From positions 62,001-126,000 of the forward strand of contig PMOL01000019.1 in assembly GCA_003162415.1 (NCBI GenBank): a DNA stretch of 64,000 nucleotides, in the 5' to 3' direction. Position numbers and translations under genes: made by a program. The DNA is from Candidatus Dormiibacterota bacterium. Its GTDB lineage: Bacteria > Chloroflexota > Dormibacteria > Aeolococcales > Aeolococcaceae. This document shows positions 25,222-34,098 of this stretch, one piece after another. The notes under the pieces were generated by a model, which searched no databases, was not told the DNA's origin, and saw only the letters and a list, made by a program, of their open reading frames with translations. Position 1 is the stretch's first letter. Each line of letters starts with the position of its first letter.

Positions 25222-26712
25222 TCACTCGGCCCAGTCGAAGGTCCGGGTGACTGCCTTCTTCCACAGCGCGTACTCGTGGTCGACCTTGGCCTTCTCCATC
25301 TTCGGAGTCCATTCCTTGTCCTTGCCCCAGTTCTCGCGGAGGTCTTCCACCTGCGCCCAGAATCCGACCGCGAGGCCGGCGGCGTAGGCGGCGCCAAGCG
25401 AGGTTGTCTCGGCGACGGTCGGGCGCACCACGGGGACGCCGAGCACGTCGGACTGGAACTGCATCAGCGTGTCGTTGAAGACCATGCCGCCGTCCACCTT
25501 GAGCGAGGTCAGCGCAACACCGGAGTCGGCGTTCATGGCATCGACGATCTCACGTGTCTGCCATGCGGTCGCCTCGAGCGCGGCGCGCGCGATGTGGCCC
25601 TTGTTGACGTAGCGGGTGAGGCCGGCGATCACGCCGCGGGCACTCGACTTCCAGTACGGAGCGTAGAGGCCTGAGAACGCGGGGACGAAGTACGCGCCAC
25701 CGTTGTCCTCAACTGAGTTGGCAAGGACCTCGATGTCCGAAGACTTCTCGATCATGCCCAGGTTGTCGCGCAACCACTGGACGAGCGCGCCCGTGATCGC
25801 GATCGAACCCTCGAGGCAGTAGGTCGCGTCGGCGCTGCCCATCTTGTAGGCGAGCGTGGTGAGCAGGCCGTTCTTGGACTGCACCGGCGTGGTGCCCGTG
25901 TTCAGCAGCAGGAAGTTGCCTGTGCCGTAAGTGTTCTTGGCCTCGCCGACCGCAAAGCAGGTCTGCCCGAAGAGGGCGGCCTGCTGATCGCCGAGGTCGC
26001 CCGCGACTGGTATTCCGGCGAGCACACCCTTGGCCTCCCCGTAGATCTCGCTCGACGCCCGAATGGCGGGGAGCATCGACCGAGGGATGGTCATGGTGCT
26101 GAGGATCTCGTCGTCCCAGTCGAGCGTCGCAAGGTTCATGAGCATGGTCCGGCTCGCGTTGGTCACGTCGGTGACGTGCACGCCGCCGTCGGTTCCGCCG
26201 GTGAGCAGCCAGATCAGCCATGCATCGATGTTGCCGAAGGCGAGATCACCCGCCTCTGCCTTGGCGCGTGCGCCGTCGACGTTGTCCAGGATCCACTTGA
26301 CCTTCGGCCCCGAGAAGTAGGTTGCGAGCGGCAGCCCTACCTTGGCGCGAAAGCGGTCCTGGCCGCCGTCTGCCGAGAGCTGCTCGACGATCTTGTCGGT
26401 GCGCGTGTCCTGCCAGACGATCGCGTTGTACACCGGCTTGCCGGTGCCGCGGTCCCAGACCAGGGTGGTCTCGCGCTGATTGGTGATCCCGACTGCCGCG
26501 ATGTCGCCGATGGCCACCTTGCCGAGTCCGGCTTGCACGACTTCCTGCGTGCGCTGCCAGATCTCGAGCGCGTCGTGCTCCACCCAGCCCGGCTTGGGGA
26601 AGATCTGCTCGTGCTCTTTCTGATCGACGGAGACGACCTTGCCGCCGTGGTCGAACACCATGAAGCGGGTACTTGTCGTGCCCTGGTCAATCGCCGCTGC
26701 GTATTTCGCCAT
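25222..26712 (-). CDS. glpK: Glycerol kinase (first copy)
   Basis: 496 residues from ATG 26712 with aaggag 6 nt upstream. FGGY kinase signatures: [18 protein letters not shown] (phosphate loop), [35 protein letters not shown], and the late [17 protein letters not shown]. Phosphorylates glycerol to sn-glycerol-3-phosphate. Encoded 58 bp after glpF, so uptake and trapping are coupled. A second kinase is at 28426; the two are paralogues of the same subfamily, with many shared blocks. Confidence 0.95.
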   Translation of the reverse strand: MAKYAAAIDQGTTSTRFMVFDHGGKVVSVDQKEHEQIFPKPGWVEHDALEIWQRTQEVVQAGLGKVAIGDIAAVGITNQRETTLVWDRGTGKPVYNAIVWQDTRTDKIVEQLSADGGQDRFRAKVGLPLATYFSGPKVKWILDNVDGARAKAEAGDLAFGNIDAWLIWLLTGGTDGGVHVTDVTNASRTMLMNLATLDWDDEILSTMTIPRSMLPAIRASSEIYGEAKGVLAGIPVAGDLGDQQAALFGQTCFAVGEAKNTYGTGNFLLLNTGTTPVQSKNGLLTTLAYKMGSADATYCLEGSIAITGALVQWLRDNLGMIEKSSDIEVLANSVEDNGGAYFVPAFSGLYAPYWKSSARGVIAGLTRYVNKGHIARAALEATAWQTREIVDAMNADSGVALTSLKVDGGMVFNDTLMQFQSDVLGVPVVRPTVAETTSLGAAYAAGLAVGFWAQVEDLRENWGKDKEWTPKMEKAKVDHEYALWKKAVTRTFDWAE

Positions 26713-26770
26713 CAATAACTCCTTTCGCCCATGTCTCGTTCTTGCACCACCGCGCGTTCAGTGGTGATGT

Positions 26771-27490
26771 CTAGATGGGAAGCTGGTGCGCCACCACGGC
26801 GCCGAGGATGCCGCCGACGATCGGACCCACCACCGGTATCCAGGCATAGCTCCAGTCGGACGACCCCTTCCCCGGTATCGGGAGCAGGAAGTGGGCGATT
26901 CGCGGCATGAGATCGCGGGCCGGGTTGATGGCATATCCGGTCGGACCACCCAACGACAGGCCGATCGCGAAGACGAGCAAGCCGACGAGGAGCGGGGCAA
27001 GGCCGCCGGAGAGCTTGTTGCCGCCGTTGGTAATGGCGACGACTCCGAAGACCAGCACGAAGGTGCCGATGATCTCGCTGATGATGTTGAACAGCGGGTT
27101 GCGGATCGCCGGGCCGGTCGAGAAGACGGCGAGCTTCAAGCCGGGATCCTCGGTCTCCTTCCAGTGATGGCTGTAGTGCGCCCACACCAGGACCGCTCCG
27201 ATGAAGGCTCCCACCAGTTCACCGCCGATGTACTGGGGAACGTTGGACCATTCCGTTGCGCCGATTACGGCCAGCCCGAGCGTCACGGCGGGATTGAGGT
27301 GCGCACCGTCGAACTGACCCACGGCGTACACGGCCATCGCGACGGCCATCGCCCACCCGAAGGTGATCACGATCCACCCGCTGTTCTCGGCCTTCGACTT
27401 GGACAGCAGCACCCCTGCGACGACGCCATCCCCCAGAAGGATCAGTAGGCCGGTTCCTATGACCTCCGAGAAAAAAATGTGGTTCGGCAT
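26771..27490 (-). CDS. glpF: Glycerol uptake facilitator (aquaglyceroporin)
   Basis: 239 residues from ATG 27490, with aaggagg 8 nt upstream. Six membrane spans and two half-helices with NPA boxes: DGAHLNPAVTLG and TGYAINPARDLMPR. The Asp after the second NPAR is the mark of glycerol-conducting rather than water-only channels. First gene of the glp operon; its promoter overlaps a palindrome that faces the divergent iclR. Confidence 0.94.
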   Translation of the reverse strand: MPNHIFFSEVIGTGLLILLGDGVVAGVLLSKSKAENSGWIVITFGWAMAVAMAVYAVGQFDGAHLNPAVTLGLAVIGATEWSNVPQYIGGELVGAFIGAVLVWAHYSHHWKETEDPGLKLAVFSTGPAIRNPLFNIISEIIGTFVLVFGVVAITNGGNKLSGGLAPLLVGLLVFAIGLSLGGPTGYAINPARDLMPRIAHFLLPIPGKGSSDWSYAWIPVVGPIVGGILGAVVAHQLPI

Positions 27491-27536
27491 GAGTGCCACC
27501 TCCTTGGCGAGCTTCTACCCCTGAGTGGGTGTGCGG

Positions 27537-27566
27537 ACAGTACCCTCGCCTGTAGGGCATTGTCAA
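27537..27566 (-). promoter_or_regulatory. glpF operon promoter
   Basis: On the minus strand, a perfect -35 TTGACA (27566-27561), 18-bp spacer and TACTGT (27542-27537) precede glpF by about 47 bp. The -10 is weak, which fits a regulated promoter. Confidence 0.55.
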
Positions 27567-27580
27567 TCACCTTTGGCAAT
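27559..27580. promoter_or_regulatory. Candidate IclR operator over the glpF -35 box
   Basis: ATTGtCA (27559-27565) and TGgCAAT (27574-27580) form an inverted repeat with one mismatch and 8-bp spacer, overlapping the glpF -35 and lying 44 bp before the divergent iclR start. Position suits repression of both directions by the adjacent IclR protein. Confidence 0.45.
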
Positions 27581-27623
27581 GGCCCTTTTTTGCCCTATTA
27601 AGGAATTGCTACGCTAAGCGCCC

Positions 27624-28388
27624 GTGCCCAAACCGATCCAATCCATCGAACGTGCCTCGGCCATTCTCCGCCTGTTGTCGGGGCGCACCCGGCGGCTGAG
27701 TCTCGCCGAGGTGGCGGGGGAGCTGGGCCTCCCCAAGGGCACCGTCTACGGGATCATGCGCACCCTCCTGTCGGTCGGCTTTGTCGAGCAGGACCCGGAG
27801 TCGGGCAAGTACCGCATCGGCGCCGCGCTCCTCCACCTCGGGAGCAGCTATCTCGACGGCAACGAGCTGCGCACGAGAGCACTCAACTGGGCAGACTGGC
27901 TGGCCGCCCGCACCAACGAGAGCGTGCGTCTCGGCACCCTGCACGACGGACAGGTGCTGCTTGTGCACCACGTGTTCCGCCCGGATAACAGCCCGCAGGT
28001 GCTCGAGGTGGGTGCCCTGCTGCCGATGCACGCAACGGCGATGGGCAAGGTGCTGCTCGCGTATCACCCGTACCTGACCGAGGACCTGAGCAACGGCAGG
28101 CTGCCTCGCTTCACGAGTGGCACGATCACCGACCCCAAGCTGCTCGCCATCGAGCTGGAACAGGTGCGGGAACAGGGATGGGCGGCATCCCTCGAAGAGC
28201 TCATCGAAGGTGAGACATCCTTTGCCGCACCGATCCGCGACCGGCAGGGCGTGGCGGTCGGCGCCATCGCGATCTCAGGGCCGACCGAACGACTCTGCGA
28301 CGACGCCCAGCCGCGCATCGAGCTGGTGTCGTACGTCCGCGAAGGTGCGCGGACGATTTCGCGCGACCTGGGAGCGGTCCCATGGTGA
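27624..28388 (+). CDS. IclR-family regulator of the glycerol genes (first copy)
   Basis: 254 residues from GTG 27624. Winged HTH at [47 protein letters not shown] in pieces, then the IclR ligand-binding domain with [19 protein letters not shown] and [15 protein letters not shown]. Divergent from glpF and directly followed by a second glycerol kinase gene. Resembles GylR, the glycerol regulator of Streptomyces, in family and context. Its effector is likely glycerol-3-phosphate or glycerol, by analogy. Confidence 0.87.
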   Translation: MPKPIQSIERASAILRLLSGRTRRLSLAEVAGELGLPKGTVYGIMRTLLSVGFVEQDPESGKYRIGAALLHLGSSYLDGNELRTRALNWADWLAARTNESVRLGTLHDGQVLLVHHVFRPDNSPQVLEVGALLPMHATAMGKVLLAYHPYLTEDLSNGRLPRFTSGTITDPKLLAIELEQVREQGWAASLEELIEGETSFAAPIRDRQGVAVGAIAISGPTERLCDDAQPRIELVSYVREGARTISRDLGAVPW

Positions 28389-28425
28389 TGATCACGCAGT
28401 ATCAGCCGGCACGAGGGATGGTCTC

Positions 28426-29919
28426 TTGAATGCTCAGTACGTCGCCGCGATCGACCAGGGGACGTCCTCGTCACGATGCCTCGTTTTCGACCTGCAGGGC
28501 CGCATCGTCTCGCTCAGCCAGAAGGAGCACGAGCAGATCTTTCCGCGGCCTGGGTGGGTCGAGCACGACCCGCACGAGATTCTGCGCAACGTGATCGAAG
28601 TCGTTCACGGCGCCCTCGACACAGGTGGTCTCGATGTGCGCGACCTGGTCGCGGTGGGTATCGCAAACCAGCGCGAGACCACCGTGGTGTGGGACCCACA
28701 CACCGGCGAGCCGGTGCACAACGCGATCGTCTGGCAGGACACCCGCACCGACGCGCTCTGCCGCAAGCTCGGCGCCGAGCTTGGCCAGGACCGCTTCCGA
28801 GACAAGTGCGGGCTGCCGCTCGCCACGTATTTCTCCGGACCGAAGGTGAGCTGGCTGCTCGACAGCGCACCCGGATTGCGGAAGCGAGCCGAGGAGGGTG
28901 ACCTGCTGTTCGGAACCATGGACAGCTGGCTCATCTGGAATCTCACCGGTCGCCACGTCACCGACGTGACCAACGCGAGCCGGACCATGCTCATGAACCT
29001 CGAGACGCTCGACTGGGACGACACGTTGCTCGATGCCATGGGGGTCCCACGGGCCATGCTGCCGGCGATCCAGCCCTCGTCGGCGATCTACGGCGAGGCG
29101 GGCGACTCGCTCGGCGGTGTTCCCATCGCCGCCGCCCTCGGTGACCAGCAGGCGGCACTGTTCGGCCAGACCTGCTTTTCGGCGGGGGAGGCCAAGTGCA
29201 CCTACGGGACCGGAAGTTTCCTGCTGCTCAATACCGGGAGCCGTCCCGTGCTGTCAGGACACGGACTGATCACCACGGTCGGGTCGAAGATCGGGGACGA
29301 GCCCGCGACCTACGCGCTCGAGGGCTCGATCGCGGTCACCGGCGCGCTGGTCCAGTGGTTCCGCGACAAGGTGGGGCTGATCGGGAGTGCGCCGGAGGTC
29401 GAGACGCTTGCCCGTACCGTCGACGACAACGGCGGCATCTACTTCGTCCCCGCGTTCTCGGGGCTGTTCGCTCCGCACTGGCGCGGCGACGCGCGCGGTG
29501 TGATCGCCGGCCTCACCGGCTATGTCACCAAGGGTCACCTGGCGCGCGCCGTGCTCGAGGCCACGGCGTGGCAGACGCGTGAGGTCGTCGACGCGATGAA
29601 CGCCGATTCGGGCATCGAGATGACCTCACTCAAGGCCGACGGTGGCATGACGGCCAACAACCTCTTGATGCAATTCCTCGCCGACGTGCTCGGATTGCCA
29701 GTGGTACGGCCGAACGTCGCGGAAACTGTATCGCTCGGTGCCGCCTACGCTGCAGGGCTCGCGGTGGGATTCTGGCCGGATGTCGAGAGCCTCCGAGCGA
29801 ACTGGCACAAGGCCGCCGAGTGGATTCCCAACATGGATCAGGCCGAGCGCGACCGCGGCTATCGCAAGTGGAAGAAGGCGGTGCAGCGCACCCTCGACTG
29901 GGTCGACGATGACGACTGA
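28426..29919 (+). CDS. glpK: Glycerol kinase (second copy)
   Basis: 497 residues from TTG 28426, the only start codon in frame between the iclR stop and the conserved [20 protein letters not shown]. All FGGY kinase motifs are present: [55 protein letters not shown]. Encoded 37 bp downstream of iclR in the same direction, so it forms a separate unit from glpF-glpK. Intact, so redundancy or differential control is more likely than decay. A TTG start may keep the level low. Confidence 0.92.
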   Translation: MNAQYVAAIDQGTSSSRCLVFDLQGRIVSLSQKEHEQIFPRPGWVEHDPHEILRNVIEVVHGALDTGGLDVRDLVAVGIANQRETTVVWDPHTGEPVHNAIVWQDTRTDALCRKLGAELGQDRFRDKCGLPLATYFSGPKVSWLLDSAPGLRKRAEEGDLLFGTMDSWLIWNLTGRHVTDVTNASRTMLMNLETLDWDDTLLDAMGVPRAMLPAIQPSSAIYGEAGDSLGGVPIAAALGDQQAALFGQTCFSAGEAKCTYGTGSFLLLNTGSRPVLSGHGLITTVGSKIGDEPATYALEGSIAVTGALVQWFRDKVGLIGSAPEVETLARTVDDNGGIYFVPAFSGLFAPHWRGDARGVIAGLTGYVTKGHLARAVLEATAWQTREVVDAMNADSGIEMTSLKADGGMTANNLLMQFLADVLGLPVVRPNVAETVSLGAAYAAGLAVGFWPDVESLRANWHKAAEWIPNMDQAERDRGYRKWKKAVQRTLDWVDDDD

Positions 29920-29931
29920 CGGCCGCCGCGG

Positions 29932-30486
29932 CTAGATGATGAAACGCCTGTAGCGCCAGAGGTAGTCGAGGCCGCTCGCGATCGTGGCGATAACCGCGAT
30001 CCAGGTGAAGACCACCGCCGGCAGCTCGAGCCACGGATACGGCTGCGCCAGGATGATGAGCAGGATCATGCAGTTCTGGCTGAAGGCTTTCCCCTTGCCC
30101 AGCTGCGTCGAGCTCACCACCACTCCCTGACCCGCCGCGACCGAGCGCAGACCGGTGATCAGGAACTCGCGCGCCGCGACAACAACCACCACCCATGAGG
30201 GGAGCAGTGACTGACTGGCGAGGATGACGAGCACCGTGATGACCAGCAGCTTGTCCGCCAGTGGATCGAGGAATTTGCCCAGCTCGGTGACGAGGTTGCG
30301 GCTCCGGGCGATCCGTCCGTCGAGCGTGTCCGTCGCCGCCGCCGTGACATAGGCGAAGGCGCCGATCTGGTAGTGGTCAGTGAAATCGATTGCCAGGACC
30401 GCCCCGATGACCGGTACCAGGAGGATCCGGAGGATCGTCAACTGGTTTGGGATCGTCAGATGACGGGTCACGGCGTCAGTGTGCAT
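29932..30486 (-). CDS. pgsA: CDP-diacylglycerol-glycerol-3-phosphate 3-phosphatidyltransferase
   Basis: 184 residues from ATG 30486. The CDP-alcohol phosphatidyltransferase motif DG(x2)AR(x8)G(x3)D(x3)D is complete: DGRIARSRNLVTELGKFLDP followed by LAD. Several membrane spans follow. It joins glycerol-3-phosphate to CDP-diacylglycerol to give phosphatidylglycerophosphate. Placement beside glycerol kinase and plsY makes a G3P-consuming pair; PgsA and PlsY genes are divergent with 57 bp between their starts. Confidence 0.9.
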   Translation of the reverse strand: MHTDAVTRHLTIPNQLTILRILLVPVIGAVLAIDFTDHYQIGAFAYVTAAATDTLDGRIARSRNLVTELGKFLDPLADKLLVITVLVILASQSLLPSWVVVVVAAREFLITGLRSVAAGQGVVVSSTQLGKGKAFSQNCMILLIILAQPYPWLELPAVVFTWIAVIATIASGLDYLWRYRRFII

Positions 30487-30543
30487 CCCACCAGCTCCGA
30501 CCGGTCATCGGCGTGTCTCGGGGATTGCCTCTAGAATCGTTTG

Positions 30544-31215
30544 GTGAACCTCCTGACCACTGTGCTTCTGGGGGTCGCCGGATACGTGCTCGGGAGTCTC
30601 CCATGGGGATACTGGCTCTCGAGGTTCTTCACCGGCAAGGACATCCGCGAAGTCGGGAGCAGGGGAACCGGCGCCGCGAACGTGTGGCGGCATGCCGGTT
30701 TCAAGATGTTCTTCGCGGTCGCTCTGCTGGATATCGGCAAGGGATCGGCGGCGGCAGGGCTCGGGCTGGCCGTCGGTGGCCCGACCGGCGCCGTGGTCGC
30801 CGGAAGCGGGGCGCTGATCGGCCACTGGCGACCCCTGTTCCTCGGCTTCAAGCGTGGCGGCAAGATCGTTGCGACAACGGTCGGCGTCGCCCTCGTCATA
30901 GCGCCTCTCGCCTCGGTGGTCATGGCGGTGCTCTGGTGGATGGTCCTCCTCGCCACCCGATACACGTCAGTGGCCTCGATCACCGCGTCGCTGGCGCTGC
31001 CACCCCTGGTCCTGGTCTTCGGCGGCACGTTGGCGGAGGTGCTCTTCACGGTCGGCGCGGCCGCGGCGATCATCGTGCTCCATCGCGCCAACATCGACCG
31101 GCTGCGGCGGGGGACCGAGAACCGGTTCACGCTGCATGTCCCGAGCCTTCGGCGCCGTCCCCCCACACCGGTCGCAGCCGCCGCGGCCAGCGATCGGACG
31201 CCCCCGGTGCGCTGA
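30544..31215 (+). CDS. plsY: Acyl-phosphate:glycerol-3-phosphate acyltransferase
   Basis: 223 residues from GTG 30544 (TTG 30541 also possible). PlsY membrane protein: VLGSLPWGYWLSRFFTGKDIRE, then GSRGTGAANVWRHAGFK, and GALIGHWRPLFLGFKRGGKIVAT, each a family block holding the G3P and acyl-phosphate sites. Makes lysophosphatidic acid from glycerol-3-phosphate. The C-terminal tail after residue 190 is Pro/Arg-rich and not conserved. Confidence 0.9.
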   Translation: MNLLTTVLLGVAGYVLGSLPWGYWLSRFFTGKDIREVGSRGTGAANVWRHAGFKMFFAVALLDIGKGSAAAGLGLAVGGPTGAVVAGSGALIGHWRPLFLGFKRGGKIVATTVGVALVIAPLASVVMAVLWWMVLLATRYTSVASITASLALPPLVLVFGGTLAEVLFTVGAAAAIIVLHRANIDRLRRGTENRFTLHVPSLRRRPPTPVAAAAASDRTPPVR

Positions 31216-31223
31216 CCGGTCGA

Positions 31224-32246
31224 TCAGGCGGGCGTCGGGGCAGCGTCCGCTGAATCGGAAAAAGCGGGCAACGCCCGCAGGATGAGCCCCTGCTCGATGT
31301 ACCAGCTGATGGTGCGGCGCATGGTTGTCTCGATCGGGGTGTAGTCGAGCCCCAGGTCGCGCGCCGCCTGGGATCCGTCGTACGGAGCACCCTCGATCAG
31401 GGTTCGGACCATTTCACGGCAGAAGCGCGTGTGCTTTCGCCGAACGCGGGCGACGACCTCGATGCAGGCGGACGCCGCCAGTGCGAGGCTTGGAGGGAGG
31501 AAGCGCGGCGGGTCGTCGAGGCCGGTGAGACTCGCGAGCAGGGCGAGACCACTGCGCAGGGTCATCGACGCTCCGCAGAGGAGATAGCGCTCGCCTGGGA
31601 CTCCGCGCTCCTCCGCGAGCAGGTGGCCACGGGTGCAGTCGGCGATGTCGATCACGTTGAGGGGGCCGTCGACCGCGGCCGGCAGCTTGCCGTTGAGGAA
31701 GCCGATGAGCAGCCGTGCGGTTCCGCTGGTTCGGCCGGGACCCTGGACCGATGCCGGGTTGACACAGATGACCGGAAGTCCTGTCTCCGCCGAGGCTTTT
31801 GCCACCGCCTGCTCGGCCTGATACTTCGAGCGCGCGTAGTTCGAGAGAAAGCGCCGGGGGTGCCCATCACTCCCGGCGGATGGGACGTCCAGCGTCGCCG
31901 CCGAGGATGTGTAGACGAGACGGGTCACGCCCGCAGCGGCCGCGGCGAGCACGACCGCTCGCGATCCGGCGACGTTGACCTCGAACATCGCCCGTGGGTC
32001 GGGCAGGCAAAAGGCATTCACCCCGGCCACGTGGTAGACGGCCTCGCAGCCGGCGAACGCGGCTTCAAGGGACGCTCGGTCGAGGAGGTCGCCACGCACC
32101 GGTTCAGCGCCGATGTCCACGAGGCGCTGAGCGGCGGCGGCGGAGCGGGTCAGCGCCCGTACCGGCCGTCCAGCCGCAACCAGCTCCTCGACAATCGCCC
32201 GACCGAGGAAGCCGGTCGCTCCGGTCACACACGCCCTGCCAGCCAT
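31224..32246 (-). CDS. NAD-dependent epimerase/dihydroflavonol-reductase-like protein
   Basis: 340 residues from ATG 32246 (TTG 32252 possible). Extended short-chain dehydrogenase: nucleotide motif CVTGATGFLGRAIVEELV, GDLLDRASLEAAFAGCEAVYHVAG, Ser/Thr in LVYTSSAATLDV, and active-site YARSKYQAE (YxxxK). Family members reduce or epimerise sugar-nucleotides, sterols or flavonols; nothing fixes the substrate. It converges on plsY with 8 bp between stops. Confidence 0.8.
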   Translation of the reverse strand: MAGRACVTGATGFLGRAIVEELVAAGRPVRALTRSAAAAQRLVDIGAEPVRGDLLDRASLEAAFAGCEAVYHVAGVNAFCLPDPRAMFEVNVAGSRAVVLAAAAAGVTRLVYTSSAATLDVPSAGSDGHPRRFLSNYARSKYQAEQAVAKASAETGLPVICVNPASVQGPGRTSGTARLLIGFLNGKLPAAVDGPLNVIDIADCTRGHLLAEERGVPGERYLLCGASMTLRSGLALLASLTGLDDPPRFLPPSLALAASACIEVVARVRRKHTRFCREMVRTLIEGAPYDGSQAARDLGLDYTPIETTMRRTISWYIEQGLILRALPAFSDSADAAPTPA

Positions 32247-32341
32247 CTGCAACCGAGCCTACCCCGTCGCCCCGAGAAGACACCGAAACCCGGATTCGAC
32301 GGGCCCTGAGCGAACCGGCTTGGAGGATCTCGGCAAACCCA

Positions 32342-32371
32342 TTGACATCACCCTAGGCATAAGAGTAATTT
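32342..32371 (+). promoter_or_regulatory. dhaK promoter
   Basis: TTGACA (32342-32347), 18-bp spacer and TAATTT (32366-32371), about 45 bp before dhaK. The -35 is perfect, the -10 moderate. The 26-bp operator candidate begins 2 bp downstream of the -10, in the position where a repressor blocks initiation. Confidence 0.6.
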
Positions 32372-32372
32372 C

Positions 32373-32398
32373 CGACCAACGTTCGATAATGTCGAATA
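32373..32398 (+). promoter_or_regulatory. 26-bp operator candidate, dhaK copy
   Basis: Contains the perfect palindrome TTCGA-taatg-TCGAA (32382-32396) preceded by CGACCA and followed by TA. A 26-bp segment at 36463-36488, over the start of the second iclR gene, matches at 19 positions, including CGACCA, TTC, AATG and CGAATA at identical spacing. Confidence 0.75.
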
Positions 32399-32414
32399 CG
32401 AGGAGTGTCGAGCC

Positions 32415-33437
32415 ATGGCCACAGCCACCAGGCGCATGCGGAAAATCATCAACGAACCCGACCAGGTGGTCAAAGAGTCGCTCGCCGGGCTCGCGGCCTC
32501 CGTCCCGGACATCCTCCGGTATGACGTCGGGAATCAGATCCTGGTGCGGGCCGACGCGCCGGTCAAGGGGAAGGTGGCGCTGATCTCGGGCGGCGGCTCA
32601 GGGCACGAACCGCTGCACGGCGGCTTCGTCGGCAAGGGCATGCTCGATGCGGCCTGCCCCGGCGAGGTGTTCACATCGCCGGTTCCGGACCAGATGCTTG
32701 CCGCCACCAAGGCCGTGGACGGTGGCGCGGGCGTCATCCACATCGTCAAGAACTACACCGGTGACGTGCTCAACTTCAAGATGGCCGCCGACGAGGCTGC
32801 CGAAGACGGCATCAAGGTCGAGGCCATCGTGATCGACGACGACGTCGCCGTCCAGGACTCGCTCTACACTGCCGGCCGCCGCGGTGTCGGTGCCACGGTG
32901 ATCGCAGAGAAGATGGGCGGGGCAGCCGCTGAGCGGGGCGACTCGCTCGAAGCCGTGGTCAGCGTCATCAAGCAGGTCAACGCCCGCGGTCGTTCTTTCG
33001 GTATCGCGCTGTCGTCATGCATCCCGCCCGCCTCGGGCAACCCGATCTTCGATCTCCCCGAGGGCGAGATGGAAGTCGGAATCGGCATCCACGGCGAGCC
33101 GGGCCGCCGTCGCGCGCCACTCGGCAGCGCCGCGGAGATCGCCGACATCATGGTCGAGGCAGTCACCTCGGACCTTGCTGCCAAGTCTGGCGCAAACGTG
33201 CTCACTTTCGTGAACGGCATGGGCGGCACGCCGCTGCTCGAGCTCTATCTCCTCTACGGCGAGGTTGACAAGCGCCTGCGCGCCTTGGGGCTCAACCCGA
33301 TCCGCAACCTGGTCGGCAGCTACATCACATCGCTCGAGATGGCGGGAGCGTCGCTGACCGTCGTCGAGCTCGACGACAACCTCACCGCACTGTGGGACGC
33401 GCCCGTGCACACGGCCGCACTCCGCTGGGGAGGCTGA
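32415..33437 (+). CDS. dhaK: Dihydroxyacetone kinase, substrate-binding subunit
   Basis: 340 residues from ATG 32415 (gaggag 9 nt upstream; M8 is an alternative). DhaK fold with KVALISGGGSGHEPLHGGFV, KNYTGDVLNFKMAAD, and GIGIHGEPG, in which His226 is the residue that binds dihydroxyacetone covalently as a hemiaminal. Phosphoryl transfer comes from DhaL-ATP/ADP. Followed by dhaL after 7 bp and by the EI gene. Confidence 0.94.
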   Translation: MATATRRMRKIINEPDQVVKESLAGLAASVPDILRYDVGNQILVRADAPVKGKVALISGGGSGHEPLHGGFVGKGMLDAACPGEVFTSPVPDQMLAATKAVDGGAGVIHIVKNYTGDVLNFKMAADEAAEDGIKVEAIVIDDDVAVQDSLYTAGRRGVGATVIAEKMGGAAAERGDSLEAVVSVIKQVNARGRSFGIALSSCIPPASGNPIFDLPEGEMEVGIGIHGEPGRRRAPLGSAAEIADIMVEAVTSDLAAKSGANVLTFVNGMGGTPLLELYLLYGEVDKRLRALGLNPIRNLVGSYITSLEMAGASLTVVELDDNLTALWDAPVHTAALRWGG

Positions 33438-33444
33438 TGCTATC

Positions 33445-34095
33445 GTGGCGGTCGCTATAGCAATGGATGCGCAGACCGTCACAGCGTGGATGAACGAGAT
33501 CGCTGCATCGGTCCGCGCCGAGCGGGACTACCTGGTCCAGCTCGACGCGGCGATCGGCGATGGCGACCATGGCATCAACCTGAATCGGGGGTTCGATGCC
33601 GTGACGCTGGCGTTGAGCACCGAACCGGACGGGACCCCTGGAAAGCTGCTCATCCTCTCCGGCAAGACGTTGGTGTCCACCGTCGGAGGGGCAAGTGGTC
33701 CACTCTGGGGATCGGCGCTTCGCAAAGCGGGGCGCGCCCTCGGCGACGGACCGACCTTCGATCTTGCGCAACTCGTCGACGCGATGGCAGCTGCCCTGGC
33801 GTCGATCCAGGACCTGGGTGCGGCGGTCCCTGGGGACAAGACGATGGTGGATGCTCTGGAGCCGGCGGTGACCGCGATGCGAGAGGGGCTGGCGCGGGGG
33901 GCGTCGAGCGGAGAGATGCTTCGCTCCGCAGCGGAGGCGGCGGAGGCCGGCATGCGGGCCACGATTCCCATGCAGGCGCGTAAAGGACGCGCGTCCTACC
34001 TGGGCGAACGTTCAATCGGTCACCAGGATCCTGGAGCGACCTCGACCGCCTTGATCATGCGCGCCCTCGAGCGGACGGTCGCGAGCACTCCTTAG
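33445..34095 (+). CDS. dhaL: Dihydroxyacetone kinase, ADP-binding subunit
   Basis: 216 residues from GTG 33445 (ggagg 11 nt upstream); ATG 33463 would match family starts. DAAIGDGDHGINLNRGF carries the three Mg-binding Asp residues (34, 39, 41), and ISGKTLVSTVGGASGPLWGSAL contacts the nucleotide. In PTS-type systems DhaL holds ADP permanently and is rephosphorylated by DhaM. The dhaM gene is nearby on the other strand. Confidence 0.93.
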   Translation: MAVAIAMDAQTVTAWMNEIAASVRAERDYLVQLDAAIGDGDHGINLNRGFDAVTLALSTEPDGTPGKLLILSGKTLVSTVGGASGPLWGSALRKAGRALGDGPTFDLAQLVDAMAAALASIQDLGAAVPGDKTMVDALEPAVTAMREGLARGASSGEMLRSAAEAAEAGMRATIPMQARKGRASYLGERSIGHQDPGATSTALIMRALERTVASTP

Positions 34096-34098
34096 TAG

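Noticed and set aside
24809-25387. Plus-strand frame opposite the acidic repeat protein
   Set aside because: Hydrophobic mirror of Glu/Asp codons; the minus-strand gene has the ribosome site and repeat logic.
28430-28432. ATG near the second glycerol kinase start
   Set aside because: Out of frame with the kinase; TTG 28426 is in frame and fits the family N-terminus.
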